Source: Pseudomonadales bacterium (lineage in GTDB: Bacteria > Pseudomonadota > Gammaproteobacteria > Pseudomonadales > Azotimanducaceae). Taken from it: a stretch of DNA of 45,137 nucleotides. The notes beneath the pieces were generated by a model. That model saw nothing but the letters and a program-made list of their open reading frames with translations, was not told the DNA's origin and made no database searches. This document shows positions 36,815 to 44,965 of the stretch, one piece after another; the stretch's first letter is position 1, and each line of letters starts with the position of its first letter. The stretch covers positions 1 to 45,137 of the forward strand of contig JAPYNO010000099.1 of assembly GCA_028283025.1 (NCBI GenBank). Reading direction: 5' to 3'. Made by a program: the position numbers and the translations under genes.

Positions 36815-37743
36815 AACAGCAGCAAGCGAAAATCGCTGTCTGTATTGATTTGGCTTGCGCTTCAAGGCAGCCGCTCGTGATCGATGGACTTGCTCATCCA
36901 CCAGCATATTTTTCCGACATCGCGCAATCCGCCTACCGCTATCCGAACGCTGCTGAGCGCGCTGCTGTGGAATTATCGCTGGATCTCAAGCGACGGTATT
37001 TGGACATTGAGGTCACGGTGTTTACCGCCGACAGCCACGCGGCAGATGACATTCTGCGCTTTTATCTCGCCTGCGGTGCTGATCGAGCGGTTCGAATAGA
37101 TGTCGATTCGCACGACTGGCGCGACACCTTCTACACTGCCTCACTATTGGCGGAGTCGATTGCGCCTGGCGACTTCAATCTTATCCTGTGTGGTAACCAG
37201 ACAGCGCAAGAGCGATTCTCGGTTCTCGCGCCTTTCTTGTCCGAGCTGTTGTCCCTGCCGTTGCTCAAGGATGTATCGAGTCTTGATGTCCCGGATGGAG
37301 CATTTGGCCGAGACAATGCGGCGCAGGTCAGGTGCCGGGGGCGAAGGCCCGGCGGGCATCGTCAGAGCTTGGCATGTGCGTTGCCAGCTGTCCTCTCTGT
37401 CGATCCTTTGTACTCGGACATGCCGCCCTATATTTCCCTGCATCGCCAGAGGCGCGCCTCAGCAAATGCGATAAAGGTCTTGCCCAAACCGCAGATCTCC
37501 TCAAGAGGCTCGGGGGGCAACCAGGCTTTAACTTTCAATCGTACCAGCCTAAAGAGACTCCAAGTGCCTACTCCCCGTGTCAAGAGAGTGCATGCTCGGC
37601 CAGCTGAAGATTATGCTGAGAACATGAAGCAGATGATGTTTGGTGGTCTGTCTGATGACGGTTTCAACAAGGCTATTGAGGGTGACGCTGGCTATGTAGC
37701 TGAGAAAATCGTCTGTTTTATGGAGGAGAACCGGCTGCTATAG
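36811..37743 (+). CDS. etfB: Electron transfer flavoprotein beta subunit (FixA-like)
   Basis: A 310-residue protein with the ETF-beta N-terminal fold (PNAAERAAVELSLDLKRRY, ADDILRFYLACGADRAVRID) and the internal LILCGNQTAQ strand. It is longer than mitochondrial ETF-beta (about 255), as in the ETF pairs next to dimethylglycine-type dehydrogenases. GTG 36811 overlaps the alpha stop by four bases (GTGA). With the alpha subunit it would accept electrons from the OYE-type flavoprotein. Confidence 0.92.
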   Translation: MKQQQAKIAVCIDLACASRQPLVIDGLAHPPAYFSDIAQSAYRYPNAAERAAVELSLDLKRRYLDIEVTVFTADSHAADDILRFYLACGADRAVRIDVDSHDWRDTFYTASLLAESIAPGDFNLILCGNQTAQERFSVLAPFLSELLSLPLLKDVSSLDVPDGAFGRDNAAQVRCRGRRPGGHRQSLACALPAVLSVDPLYSDMPPYISLHRQRRASANAIKVLPKPQISSRGSGGNQALTFNRTSLKRLQVPTPRVKRVHARPAEDYAENMKQMMFGGLSDDGFNKAIEGDAGYVAEKIVCFMEENRLL

Positions 37744-37755
37744 GCATTGCGAGCC

Positions 37756-39861
37756 ATGTCAGCAGACGAACCACAGAACGAACAAATAATGTCGCCTTTA
37801 TCGCCTCCTGCCGACGCTGAGATTCTGGGTATTTCAGGACATGTGCTGGCTATCGCCATTCCCATCTTGGCGATTTGTCTTTTTACTTACATCATGATCA
37901 GGCGACTACAGCCGTTGCTCCTGGCTGCGCCGTCTGAATCAATAGATTCTCTAAGCGACAGGCTAGGCCGGGTGTTGAAGTATGGTCTTCTGCAATACAA
38001 GCATCCGCGTTATTTGCTGGCGGGCAGTCTGCATATCGTTTTGTTCGGCGGTTTTGTGCTGCTGATCGTCGATAGCATTTCGCTGGTTTTTTTGGGTATT
38101 GACGATGATTTTGTTTTCCTAGGGATGGGAGAGCGGGCGCAGGCGATCTATGAGCCTATCAAGGCGGTAGCCGTGTCCCTGGTATTTGCGGCAGCGGTCA
38201 TCGCGGCGATGAGGCGCGCAGTGTGTATGCCGGAAAGATACGCAGTACCTGAGCGGTTTGGTAAAGACCGCACGGCGGGCGCTTTGGGTATTTTGGGCCT
38301 GATCATTGCACTGATGCTCAGTTCCGCACTATTTGATGGCAGTGTCTATGCGGCGAAAGGGGAAGGCGCTCTCGTTGGAACCTTAAGTTGGGTGGCTGCA
38401 GCGCTGCTCGCTGGGCAAACGCTTCATGTGCTTGAGCAGGCACATCATGGCGCTTACTTCGTGCATGAACTCATATTTTTCTTTTTCCTGTGCATATTGC
38501 CCTTGGGCAAGCACTTTCATGTGATTACCGCATTACCAAATATTTTCTTCATGCGCTTGGAGAGGGGTTCGCTGCGGCGGCCGAACACGGTCGCCGCTGG
38601 TGGTGATTTATTGGCTGTCGAACGCACCGGCGTGCATATAATGGAGGACTTTAGCTGGAAAAGTATGCTGGATTTCTACTCCTGTGTGGACTGTGGCCGC
38701 TGTTCGGACCAATGTCCTGCGAATGCCGCAGGACGGCCCTTGTCGCCGCGTTTCATTTCCACCCGTGGTCGCGAGCATCTGTTCGCGAAGTACCCATTGT
38801 TCCCTACCTCAAAGAGCGCCAACAGCAAAGATATTCCGCTGCTTGGCAATCTGTACGACGCAGATGAAATATGGTCCTGTACGACCTGTGGTGCCTGTGA
38901 GGAGGAGTGTCCGGTGACAATCGAATACATAGACAAAATTGTCGATCTTCGCCGCGGATGCATGGATAGTGGCGACATTCCCGACTCGATCAAAAAGCCC
39001 CTCGAATCCATCAAACGCTTGGGCAACGCCCAAGGGTTACCTCGGGAGTTTCGCGGTGATTGGGCGCAAGACATTCAAGGGCAGCAAAAGGTGAAGATCC
39101 TTGATGGTCATGTGAGCGCCGACACGCTCTATTTTGTCGATTCCATGTCGTCTTGCGATGATCGTGTGAACAAGCTTGCGAAAACGACCGCGCGGGTGCT
39201 AGATGCTATGAACGTCGATTTCGGTATTCTCGCAGCCAAGGAAACCGACAGCGGGCACGATGTCAGGCGCTACGGTGAGGAACTGCTGTTTGAGGAGTTG
39301 CGGGAGCAGAATACGCAAGGCATCAACAACAGCGCTGTCAAGCGTATTGTCACATCGGATCCCCATGCCCTGAATGCGCTGAAGAAAGACTACGACCAGA
39401 TCGATCAAGAAGTTGAGCATATCAGTGAAGTTCTGATGCGCCATCTGAACAATGGCGATATCAAGCTAACCGCGAGTGACGAAGACAAGACCACGGTCTA
39501 CACCTATCACGATGCCTGCTATCTGGGGCGTCATAACGAAATCTATGACGCCCCTCGCGAGGTGATCGACTCGATTCCTGGGGCGGTGAGAGTGGAAATG
39601 GAAAAAGCTCGCGACCGATCCTTTTGCTGCGGCGGGGGTGGCCTTTCCTTGTATCACTCACCGCCGGAAGAACGACAAATGGAGCAAATGCGGGTTGAAA
39701 TGGCTCGCAAGGCGGGAGCGACCTGTATCGTCACCGCATGCCCTAACTGCAATGTGAGGCTCTCGGATGCCATTGACGCCAAAGGATGGCGCGATGAAAT
39801 GCAAGTGATCGATGTCGTGGAGCTCGCCGACCGCCACATGGAGAGGCCGCAAAGCCAATAG
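37756..39861 (+). CDS. Membrane-bound (Fe-S)-binding oxidoreductase with CCG domain (HdrD/DgcB-like)
   Basis: A 701-residue protein. The N-terminal third has several membrane helices (about residues 20-45, 95-125, 150-165, 185-205, 240-260), resembling a nitrate-reductase-gamma b-type domain. Two 4Fe-4S motifs follow (CVDCGRCSDQCP and CTTCGACEEECP), and one C-terminal CCG domain (RSFCCGGGG and TACPNCNVRL) likely binds a further cluster. This is the layout of proteins that take electrons from ETF and pass them to quinone in dimethylglycine and betaine catabolism. I use ATG 37756; the frame opens at TTG 37747. It comes 12 bases after the beta subunit. Confidence 0.93.
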   Translation: MSADEPQNEQIMSPLSPPADAEILGISGHVLAIAIPILAICLFTYIMIRRLQPLLLAAPSESIDSLSDRLGRVLKYGLLQYKHPRYLLAGSLHIVLFGGFVLLIVDSISLVFLGIDDDFVFLGMGERAQAIYEPIKAVAVSLVFAAAVIAAMRRAVCMPERYAVPERFGKDRTAGALGILGLIIALMLSSALFDGSVYAAKGEGALVGTLSWVAAALLAGQTLHVLEQAHHGAYFVHELIFFFFLCILPLGKHFHVITALPNIFFMRLERGSLRRPNTVAAGGDLLAVERTGVHIMEDFSWKSMLDFYSCVDCGRCSDQCPANAAGRPLSPRFISTRGREHLFAKYPLFPTSKSANSKDIPLLGNLYDADEIWSCTTCGACEEECPVTIEYIDKIVDLRRGCMDSGDIPDSIKKPLESIKRLGNAQGLPREFRGDWAQDIQGQQKVKILDGHVSADTLYFVDSMSSCDDRVNKLAKTTARVLDAMNVDFGILAAKETDSGHDVRRYGEELLFEELREQNTQGINNSAVKRIVTSDPHALNALKKDYDQIDQEVEHISEVLMRHLNNGDIKLTASDEDKTTVYTYHDACYLGRHNEIYDAPREVIDSIPGAVRVEMEKARDRSFCCGGGGLSLYHSPPEERQMEQMRVEMARKAGATCIVTACPNCNVRLSDAIDAKGWRDEMQVIDVVELADRHMERPQSQ

Positions 39862-39934
39862 ATTCAGGCGTTATGAAAAGCAACAAAGCCATTGGTGATA
39901 CACATTTCAAACTACACAACACAGAAGATTTAAT

Positions 39935-40924
39935 ATGTCACAAGAAACTTTCAAGGCGATCGTCTTTGAGGAGGGCGCCGACAAAGCGCTGCTCAAGGAC
40001 CTATCACTCAACGATTTACCGGACAACGACGTACTGGTTGAAATCGATTATTCCACCTTGAATTACAAGGACGCACTGGCGGTCAGCGGCAAGGGCATTT
40101 GTCGGCGCTTGCCCATGGTGTGTGGTATTGATCTGGCAGGCACCGTTCTCAAGTCTAGCGCAGCGCAGTACAGTCCGGGCGACAAGGTGCTGGTGAATGG
40201 ACATGGCCTCTCTGAGACTGTTTGGGGAGGGTACGCCCAGAAACAATGTCTCAAGAGTGAATGGTTGACGCGGTTGCCAGACGTTTTCTCGACCGAACAC
40301 GCCATGGCCATTGGTACCGCCGGTTACACTGCCATGCTCTGTGTCAACGCTATTCGTGACAAAGGTATTCGGCCGGAAGATGGTCCGGTGCTGGTCACCG
40401 GAGCTGCGGGCGGCGTGGGATCAGTCGCTGTGATGTTGCTGTCGAAGTTGGGATACAGCGTGACCGCGGTCACCGGGCGACTTGAAGAGGCAGGCGCCTA
40501 CCTGACGGAACTCGGCGCGAGCGATATGCTCGCTAGGGATGAATTGAATCGGCCAGCAAAGCCGCTGGAAAAAGAACTTTGGGCAGCAGCAATTGACACA
40601 GTGGGTGGCGATATTCTGGCGACGATATTGGCGCAGACGAAATACGAGGGGCTGGTTGCCGCCTGTGGTTTGGCAGCGAGTGCTAAACTGCCAAGTTCGG
40701 TGATGCCCTTTATTCTTCGCGGCGTGACCTTAAGAGGGGTGGACTCGGTGATGGCTGGCAGTGATGTGCGCGAGCGAGCCTGGAGCGCGCTGGCAGAACT
40801 GCTCGATCTAGAAAAGTTGACGAAGGTATATCGTATCGAGCCGATGAGCAAGGTGATCGATCTGGGCGCTGAATTGCTGGTCGGAAACATCAAAGGTCGT
40901 GTTGTGATCGACGTGAATGCCTGA
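39935..40924 (+). CDS. Zinc-free MDR alcohol dehydrogenase/quinone oxidoreductase, AcuI/YhdH-like
   Basis: A 329-residue medium-chain dehydrogenase/reductase. It has STLNYKDALAVSGKGI and PMVCGIDLAGTV, typical of YhdH/AcuI (acryloyl-CoA reductase), then MAIGTAGYTAMLCV and the nucleotide motif VLVTGAAGGVGSVAVMLL. No zinc ligands are visible. AcuI reduces acryloyl-CoA to propionyl-CoA with NADPH, so this protein may reduce an enoyl-CoA intermediate. It follows the electron module after 73 bases. Confidence 0.93.
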   Translation: MSQETFKAIVFEEGADKALLKDLSLNDLPDNDVLVEIDYSTLNYKDALAVSGKGICRRLPMVCGIDLAGTVLKSSAAQYSPGDKVLVNGHGLSETVWGGYAQKQCLKSEWLTRLPDVFSTEHAMAIGTAGYTAMLCVNAIRDKGIRPEDGPVLVTGAAGGVGSVAVMLLSKLGYSVTAVTGRLEEAGAYLTELGASDMLARDELNRPAKPLEKELWAAAIDTVGGDILATILAQTKYEGLVAACGLAASAKLPSSVMPFILRGVTLRGVDSVMAGSDVRERAWSALAELLDLEKLTKVYRIEPMSKVIDLGAELLVGNIKGRVVIDVNA

Positions 40925-40963
40925 TGGCGCACTAGACTGGCTAGGTAAGATTGAAGCATCACA

Positions 40964-41617
40964 ATGAGGCGCCAAGCAAAGGATTTTCTTCACCACGGTG
41001 AAACCGCCATTCTCGTCAGCGAGATGCAGGAAGGCATATTTGGCGAACATGCTCCGCTGATGGCTCAGCGCACAAATGCAATGGGCACGGGTGTGTTGCC
41101 CAACTTGGTCGCCTTTCTAGCCACAGCCCGAGAGATTGGGGGCATCAATATATTTCATTGTACAGCCGAGCGTCGGGCCGATGGATTTGGCGATCCATTG
41201 AGTAGCCCATTGGCGAGGATGCTAGCGCACAAGGCCGGGCCGGGCTATGGCCTTGAAACCGGCACAGCAAATGCTGAGCCACTTGCAGAGCTGTATCCTC
41301 GGGACAGCAAGAACGATTATGTGATGCCGCGCCTGCTTGGGATGAGCCCGTTTTACGGCACTGACTTGGATTACTTTCTGCGTCATAGTGGCGTCAAAAA
41401 TCTCGTGATCACCGGTACTTCGCTGAATGTGGCCCTGTTGGGCACGGCCATTGAGGCGACGAATATCGGCTATCACGTTGTGCTGGCCAAGGATTGTGTC
41501 ATCTGCGACCCCCCCGAGTATGCCGAGCAGTTAATCAAATATACGGTTCGGCATCTGTGTTATATCAGCACTTCCACTGAAATCATAGACTGTTGGAAAA
41601 ACCAGCTGGCGGGATAG
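40964..41617 (+). CDS. Isochorismatase-fold protein lacking the catalytic residues
   Basis: A 217-residue protein with the isochorismatase/nicotinamidase pattern: AILVSEMQEGIF at the start and GVKNLVITGTSLNVALLGTAIEA at the core. The catalytic Asp of the DxQ motif is Glu20, the expected Lys (before MSPF) is replaced, and the nucleophilic Cys is Ala157. EntB/PhzD-type members also lack the Cys but keep Asp and Lys. So hydrolysis by the usual mechanism is not expected; a non-hydrolytic or structural role is possible. It sits between an AcuI-like reductase and a C-C hydrolase. Confidence 0.88.
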   Translation: MRRQAKDFLHHGETAILVSEMQEGIFGEHAPLMAQRTNAMGTGVLPNLVAFLATAREIGGINIFHCTAERRADGFGDPLSSPLARMLAHKAGPGYGLETGTANAEPLAELYPRDSKNDYVMPRLLGMSPFYGTDLDYFLRHSGVKNLVITGTSLNVALLGTAIEATNIGYHVVLAKDCVICDPPEYAEQLIKYTVRHLCYISTSTEIIDCWKNQLAG

Positions 41618-41625
41618 GAGCGGCA

Positions 41626-42456
41626 TTGAAGAGCAACTATGTAGATGTGGATGGCATTCAAACGCATTACCTCGAGGCGGGGGATGGCCCTGTCGTCGTA
41701 TTGCTGCACTCAGGCGAATATGGTGCTTGTGCGGAGATCAGCTGGGAGTACAACCTTGAAGAACTTGCGAGGCACTTTCGTATCGTAGCGCCTGACTGGC
41801 TCGGTTACGGGCGCACGGACAAGGTCTATCGCTTCAACGACGCGCGGGCATTTGTCTACCGGCACCTAGCGCGGTTCTTACAGATATTGTGTATAGAGAA
41901 GGCCGATTTTATTGGCAACTCGATGGGTGCAACCAACCTCATCGGGATTGCCGCGAGCCAGCCTCGTATTCTGCCGATTCGCTCTCTCATTATCTGTGGT
42001 GGTGGCGGGTTTGCACCCCACAATGAGCACCGTCAGGCAATGTTGGATTATGATGGCTCCGATGAAGCAATGGCCAGCTTGCTGAAGGCGATGATGCACG
42101 ATTCGAAGTGGTCTGAGGATGCCAGCTACATTGCGAAGCGGCAGGTGTTTGCGAAGATGCCCGGTGCTTGGGAGAACACATCGGCCGCTCGTTTCAAGTC
42201 ACCATTCGCTAAAGCACGACCGGAATTTGGCCGCGAAGACACAACGGCTTATGAGCAGGTGGCCTATCCCACACTCATCATCGCGGGACGCGAAGACAAA
42301 CTCAGGGAACCCAATTACGCCGATGCCATGGCTGCTCGAATTCCAAACTGCGAATTACATGTCATTGAAGAGTGCGGGCACTGTCCAAACATTGAATGCT
42401 CGGAAATCGTCAATCCATTGATGGTTGATTTCCTCAAACGACAACATGTGGACTGA
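41626..42456 (+). CDS. Alpha/beta hydrolase, meta-cleavage product hydrolase type
   Basis: A 276-residue protein. AGGAG at 41616-41620 puts the start at TTG 41626; an earlier TTG at 41593 would overlap the previous gene. Motifs are VVLLHSGEYG (oxyanion region), VAPDWLGYGRTD, the nucleophile elbow FIGNSMGAT (Ser99), IIAGREDKL (Asp) and ECGHCPNIE (His). The family includes MhpC and BphD, which hydrolyse C-C bonds of ring-cleavage products. It agrees with an aromatic or cyclic substrate. Confidence 0.9.
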   Translation: MKSNYVDVDGIQTHYLEAGDGPVVVLLHSGEYGACAEISWEYNLEELARHFRIVAPDWLGYGRTDKVYRFNDARAFVYRHLARFLQILCIEKADFIGNSMGATNLIGIAASQPRILPIRSLIICGGGGFAPHNEHRQAMLDYDGSDEAMASLLKAMMHDSKWSEDASYIAKRQVFAKMPGAWENTSAARFKSPFAKARPEFGREDTTAYEQVAYPTLIIAGREDKLREPNYADAMAARIPNCELHVIEECGHCPNIECSEIVNPLMVDFLKRQHVD

Positions 42457-42485
42457 CGATTGCTATTGATTAGGGAGAAACAGCC

Positions 42486-43295
42486 TTGGATTCCGAACAT
42501 CATCTGATAGTGGAGAAAAAAGACGGCATCGCGATTCTGACGCTCAATCGCCCCGCGAAATTGAATGCGATGACCCCTGAGATGGTTTGTAGGTTGGTCG
42601 ATGCTTGGGACGATATTGGTGAGGATGACAGCATAAGAGTCGCGGTAGTCACTGGGGCGGGCGACAGGGCTTTTTCGGTTGGCGGCGACTTCGATCACTT
42701 GACGCCTATTCTCAATGGCTCGAGACAGCCGCAAGATGAATGGGAAATACGCATGGTCAAGGACGATCTGCTGCCCAAAATGAACATGCGGCATTTTCCG
42801 CATCACAAGCCGGTTGTGTGTGCCATCAACGGTTTCTGTATGGCAGGAGGCTTTGAGCTGTGCGTCTACGCGGATATTCGCGTGGCGTCCGACAAGGCGA
42901 GATTCGCGATTCCGGAGGTGCAATTGGGCTTGCTGCCAGGCACCACATTGACCACGCTGCCGAGACAAATACCCTTCGCAAAAGCCATGGAGCTCATTCT
43001 CACAGGCGAGTTGATGAATGCCCAGGAGGCGCTCGAATTGGGATTTCTCAACTACGTTCTGCCATCGGATCAGGTGATGGGCAAAGCAATGGAGATCGCC
43101 GGCAAGATCGCGCGTAACGGCCCGCTCGCTGTACAGAAAGCAAAAGAAATCATATTGCATACTCGCGGGATGCGCGTTGAGGATGCCTATGACCTAGAAT
43201 GGAAAGTTGCCACGCAAGTGCTGGCCAGCGACGATGCCAAAGAGGGTGTTCTGGCGTTTAGAGAAAAGCGCGAGCCAAAATTTATGAACAAATAG
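42486..43295 (+). CDS. Enoyl-CoA hydratase/isomerase family protein (crotonase)
   Basis: A 269-residue crotonase. The start is TTG 42486, seven bases after AGGGAGA (42472-42478). It begins IAILTLNRPAKLNAMT, has the oxyanion loop DRAFSVGGDFDHL, and keeps both catalytic glutamates of hydratases, Glu124 (GGFELCVYADI) and Glu144 (FAIPEVQLGLLPG). So hydration of an enoyl-CoA is likely, though isomerase or C-C lyase roles occur in the family. It follows the hydrolase by 29 bases. Confidence 0.93.
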   Translation: MDSEHHLIVEKKDGIAILTLNRPAKLNAMTPEMVCRLVDAWDDIGEDDSIRVAVVTGAGDRAFSVGGDFDHLTPILNGSRQPQDEWEIRMVKDDLLPKMNMRHFPHHKPVVCAINGFCMAGGFELCVYADIRVASDKARFAIPEVQLGLLPGTTLTTLPRQIPFAKAMELILTGELMNAQEALELGFLNYVLPSDQVMGKAMEIAGKIARNGPLAVQKAKEIILHTRGMRVEDAYDLEWKVATQVLASDDAKEGVLAFREKREPKFMNK

Positions 43296-43317
43296 GACAC
43301 TAGCCCTAGAGAAGTGA

Positions 43318-43893
43318 ATGATGCCGTTCTGTTATCGCTGCGCAAGTGAGTTGAAGGAGGGCGTGCCGCCCGGGGATGATCGCGTGCGGCAGTACTGTCA
43401 GCACTGTGGCTATGTGCACTACACGAATCCCACACTGCTGGTCGCCGTTGTTCTCTATTGCGGTGACAAGCTTTTCTGGGCGAGGCGCATGATCGACCCT
43501 GCAAAAGGTCTGTGGTCATTCCCGTCAGGATTTATCGAGTCGGGTGAAACGCCGCAACAGGCCGCCTCAAGGGAACTGTTTGAGGAAACGAAAATTAGCA
43601 TTCCTAGTGAAGACATGCTATTGATGAGCATCGGTTCTGTGGTGTCGATCGATCAGGTGTATATGTCGTTTCGGTGCCCGGTCAAGCAACTCCTGGATGC
43701 TTCGATCACGGCGGAAACGGCAGAGTGGGGCTGGTTTAGTGAAGGCGAGGCGCCCTGGGAGACGATGGCCTACCCCGAACTTGAGCCGAACTTCAGGCAG
43801 ATCTACCAATGGGCGCAGAATGATCGGTTTTCTATTCGCATTGGAGAGGTCAGCTACAGTGGTCACTATCAACAGTTTCCGCTGCATGATTGA
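43318..43893 (+). CDS. Nudix hydrolase with N-terminal zinc ribbon
   Basis: A 191-residue protein. The N-terminus has CYRC and CQHCGYVHYTNP (Cys 5, 8, 27, 30), a zinc ribbon like that of NudC. The Nudix box is GFIESGETPQQAASRELFEE (G71 to E90), with GLWSFPSG before it. Such enzymes hydrolyse nucleoside diphosphate derivatives, including NAD or CoA compounds. ATG 43318 and ATG 43321 are adjacent. It is the last plus-strand gene and converges on the SDR with a 46-base gap. Confidence 0.92.
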   Translation: MMPFCYRCASELKEGVPPGDDRVRQYCQHCGYVHYTNPTLLVAVVLYCGDKLFWARRMIDPAKGLWSFPSGFIESGETPQQAASRELFEETKISIPSEDMLLMSIGSVVSIDQVYMSFRCPVKQLLDASITAETAEWGWFSEGEAPWETMAYPELEPNFRQIYQWAQNDRFSIRIGEVSYSGHYQQFPLHD

Positions 43894-43939
43894 CGAGCAC
43901 TCAGTACGACATTCGCGTGAGATTCTGACAGGGAAGGTT

Positions 43940-44779
43940 TTAGGGGGAATCCTTGCAACCCATGTAGCGAGCAAACAATCGATTGCTGAGGTTCTCCGGC
44001 AAAAGAAATCTGCACACAAACACTGTGGCCGCAGCACTCAGCGGCGCGTTGTAGCTGAGTTTTGGGCGCTCGGCAGTAGCCGCTTTGACCACCGCTAAAG
44101 CAACCTTTCTCGAATCTGACTCACCTCCACTACTTCTCGAAAAGATCTGGCGTTGAACATCCACATAGCGACCGTACGAAGCATCGTACTCATCGTACAA
44201 ACCAGCCACCGACTCATTGAAAACAGGATCCATCAATTCACTCTTGATGGCCCCGGGCCTGACGATAGAAGACACAACACCAAATTGGGCCATTTCCTGT
44301 CGTAGTGATTTTGTAAACCCTTCCACTGCGTGCTTGGAGCCGTTGTACCAGCTATTGAAAGGCTGAGTGACGACGCCGGCCGGAGAAGAAACATTAATGA
44401 TGCGTCCCCAACGCTGCCTGCGCATATAGGGTAGGCATTTTTTTGTCAACGACACCAGCCCGAAATAATTGACTTCAAATGCACGCCTGCCCGTTTTTTC
44501 TGGCACACACTCGACCGGGCCCATTGGCGCCACGCCAGCGCAATTGACCAGAATATCTATCTCGCCGACCGAGCTGCGAACCTCGGCTAGGCAGCGGTCA
44601 ATTGACTCCTCGTCTGTCACATCGAGCTCTACTGCGACGACTCCTAGCGCTTTCAATGAAGACATTTTCTCCAATCGCCTTGCTGCGGCGATTGTCTTGA
44701 AACCAGCTTTGCGGAGCTCCTCAGCGATCATCGCCCCAATGCCCGATGATCCCCCTGTCACTAGTGCAACTTTGTTCAT
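43940..44779 (-). CDS. SDR-family oxidoreductase (classical short-chain dehydrogenase)
   Basis: A 279-residue protein from ATG 44779, chosen for the GGTGGGG run (44784-44790) before it; an upstream in-frame ATG lies at 44803. The cofactor motif is VTGGSSGIG (8-16), followed by NCAGVAPMG, and the catalytic Tyr/Lys pair is YNGSK. The C-terminal segment is basic and hydrophobic. It would oxidise or reduce a secondary alcohol or ketone with NAD(P)H. It faces the end of the catabolic operon. Confidence 0.92.
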   Translation of the reverse strand: MNKVALVTGGSSGIGAMIAEELRKAGFKTIAAARRLEKMSSLKALGVVAVELDVTDEESIDRCLAEVRSSVGEIDILVNCAGVAPMGPVECVPEKTGRRAFEVNYFGLVSLTKKCLPYMRRQRWGRIINVSSPAGVVTQPFNSWYNGSKHAVEGFTKSLRQEMAQFGVVSSIVRPGAIKSELMDPVFNESVAGLYDEYDASYGRYVDVQRQIFSRSSGGESDSRKVALAVVKAATAERPKLSYNAPLSAAATVFVCRFLLPENLSNRLFARYMGCKDSP

Positions 44780-44803
44780 ATTTTTTCCCCACCCTACATT
44801 CAA

Positions 44804-44965
44804 CCTTCAATTGCAACGCTCGGCGCAATAGATATTTGGCCAGAAGTGAAGGCTTCACGCAAGACCTCCAACATTTCCCTGTAGGAAAGACAGCCCGGAA
44901 GCCGCCTCCGTTTCATGCAGTCCGACAGGACACGTTATCGGTCAGACAGTTCAGTCCGGCATGGA
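44804..44965. other. Intergenic stretch between the SDR and the right-edge frame
   Basis: About 160 bases upstream of the SDR. I see no gene, tRNA, repeat or convincing promoter. The SDR promoter would be expected here. Confidence 0.5.

Noticed and set aside
42315..43160. Minus-strand open frame of 281 codons opposite the C-C hydrolase and crotonase
   Set aside because: It is antisense to two recognised enzymes and has no family features.
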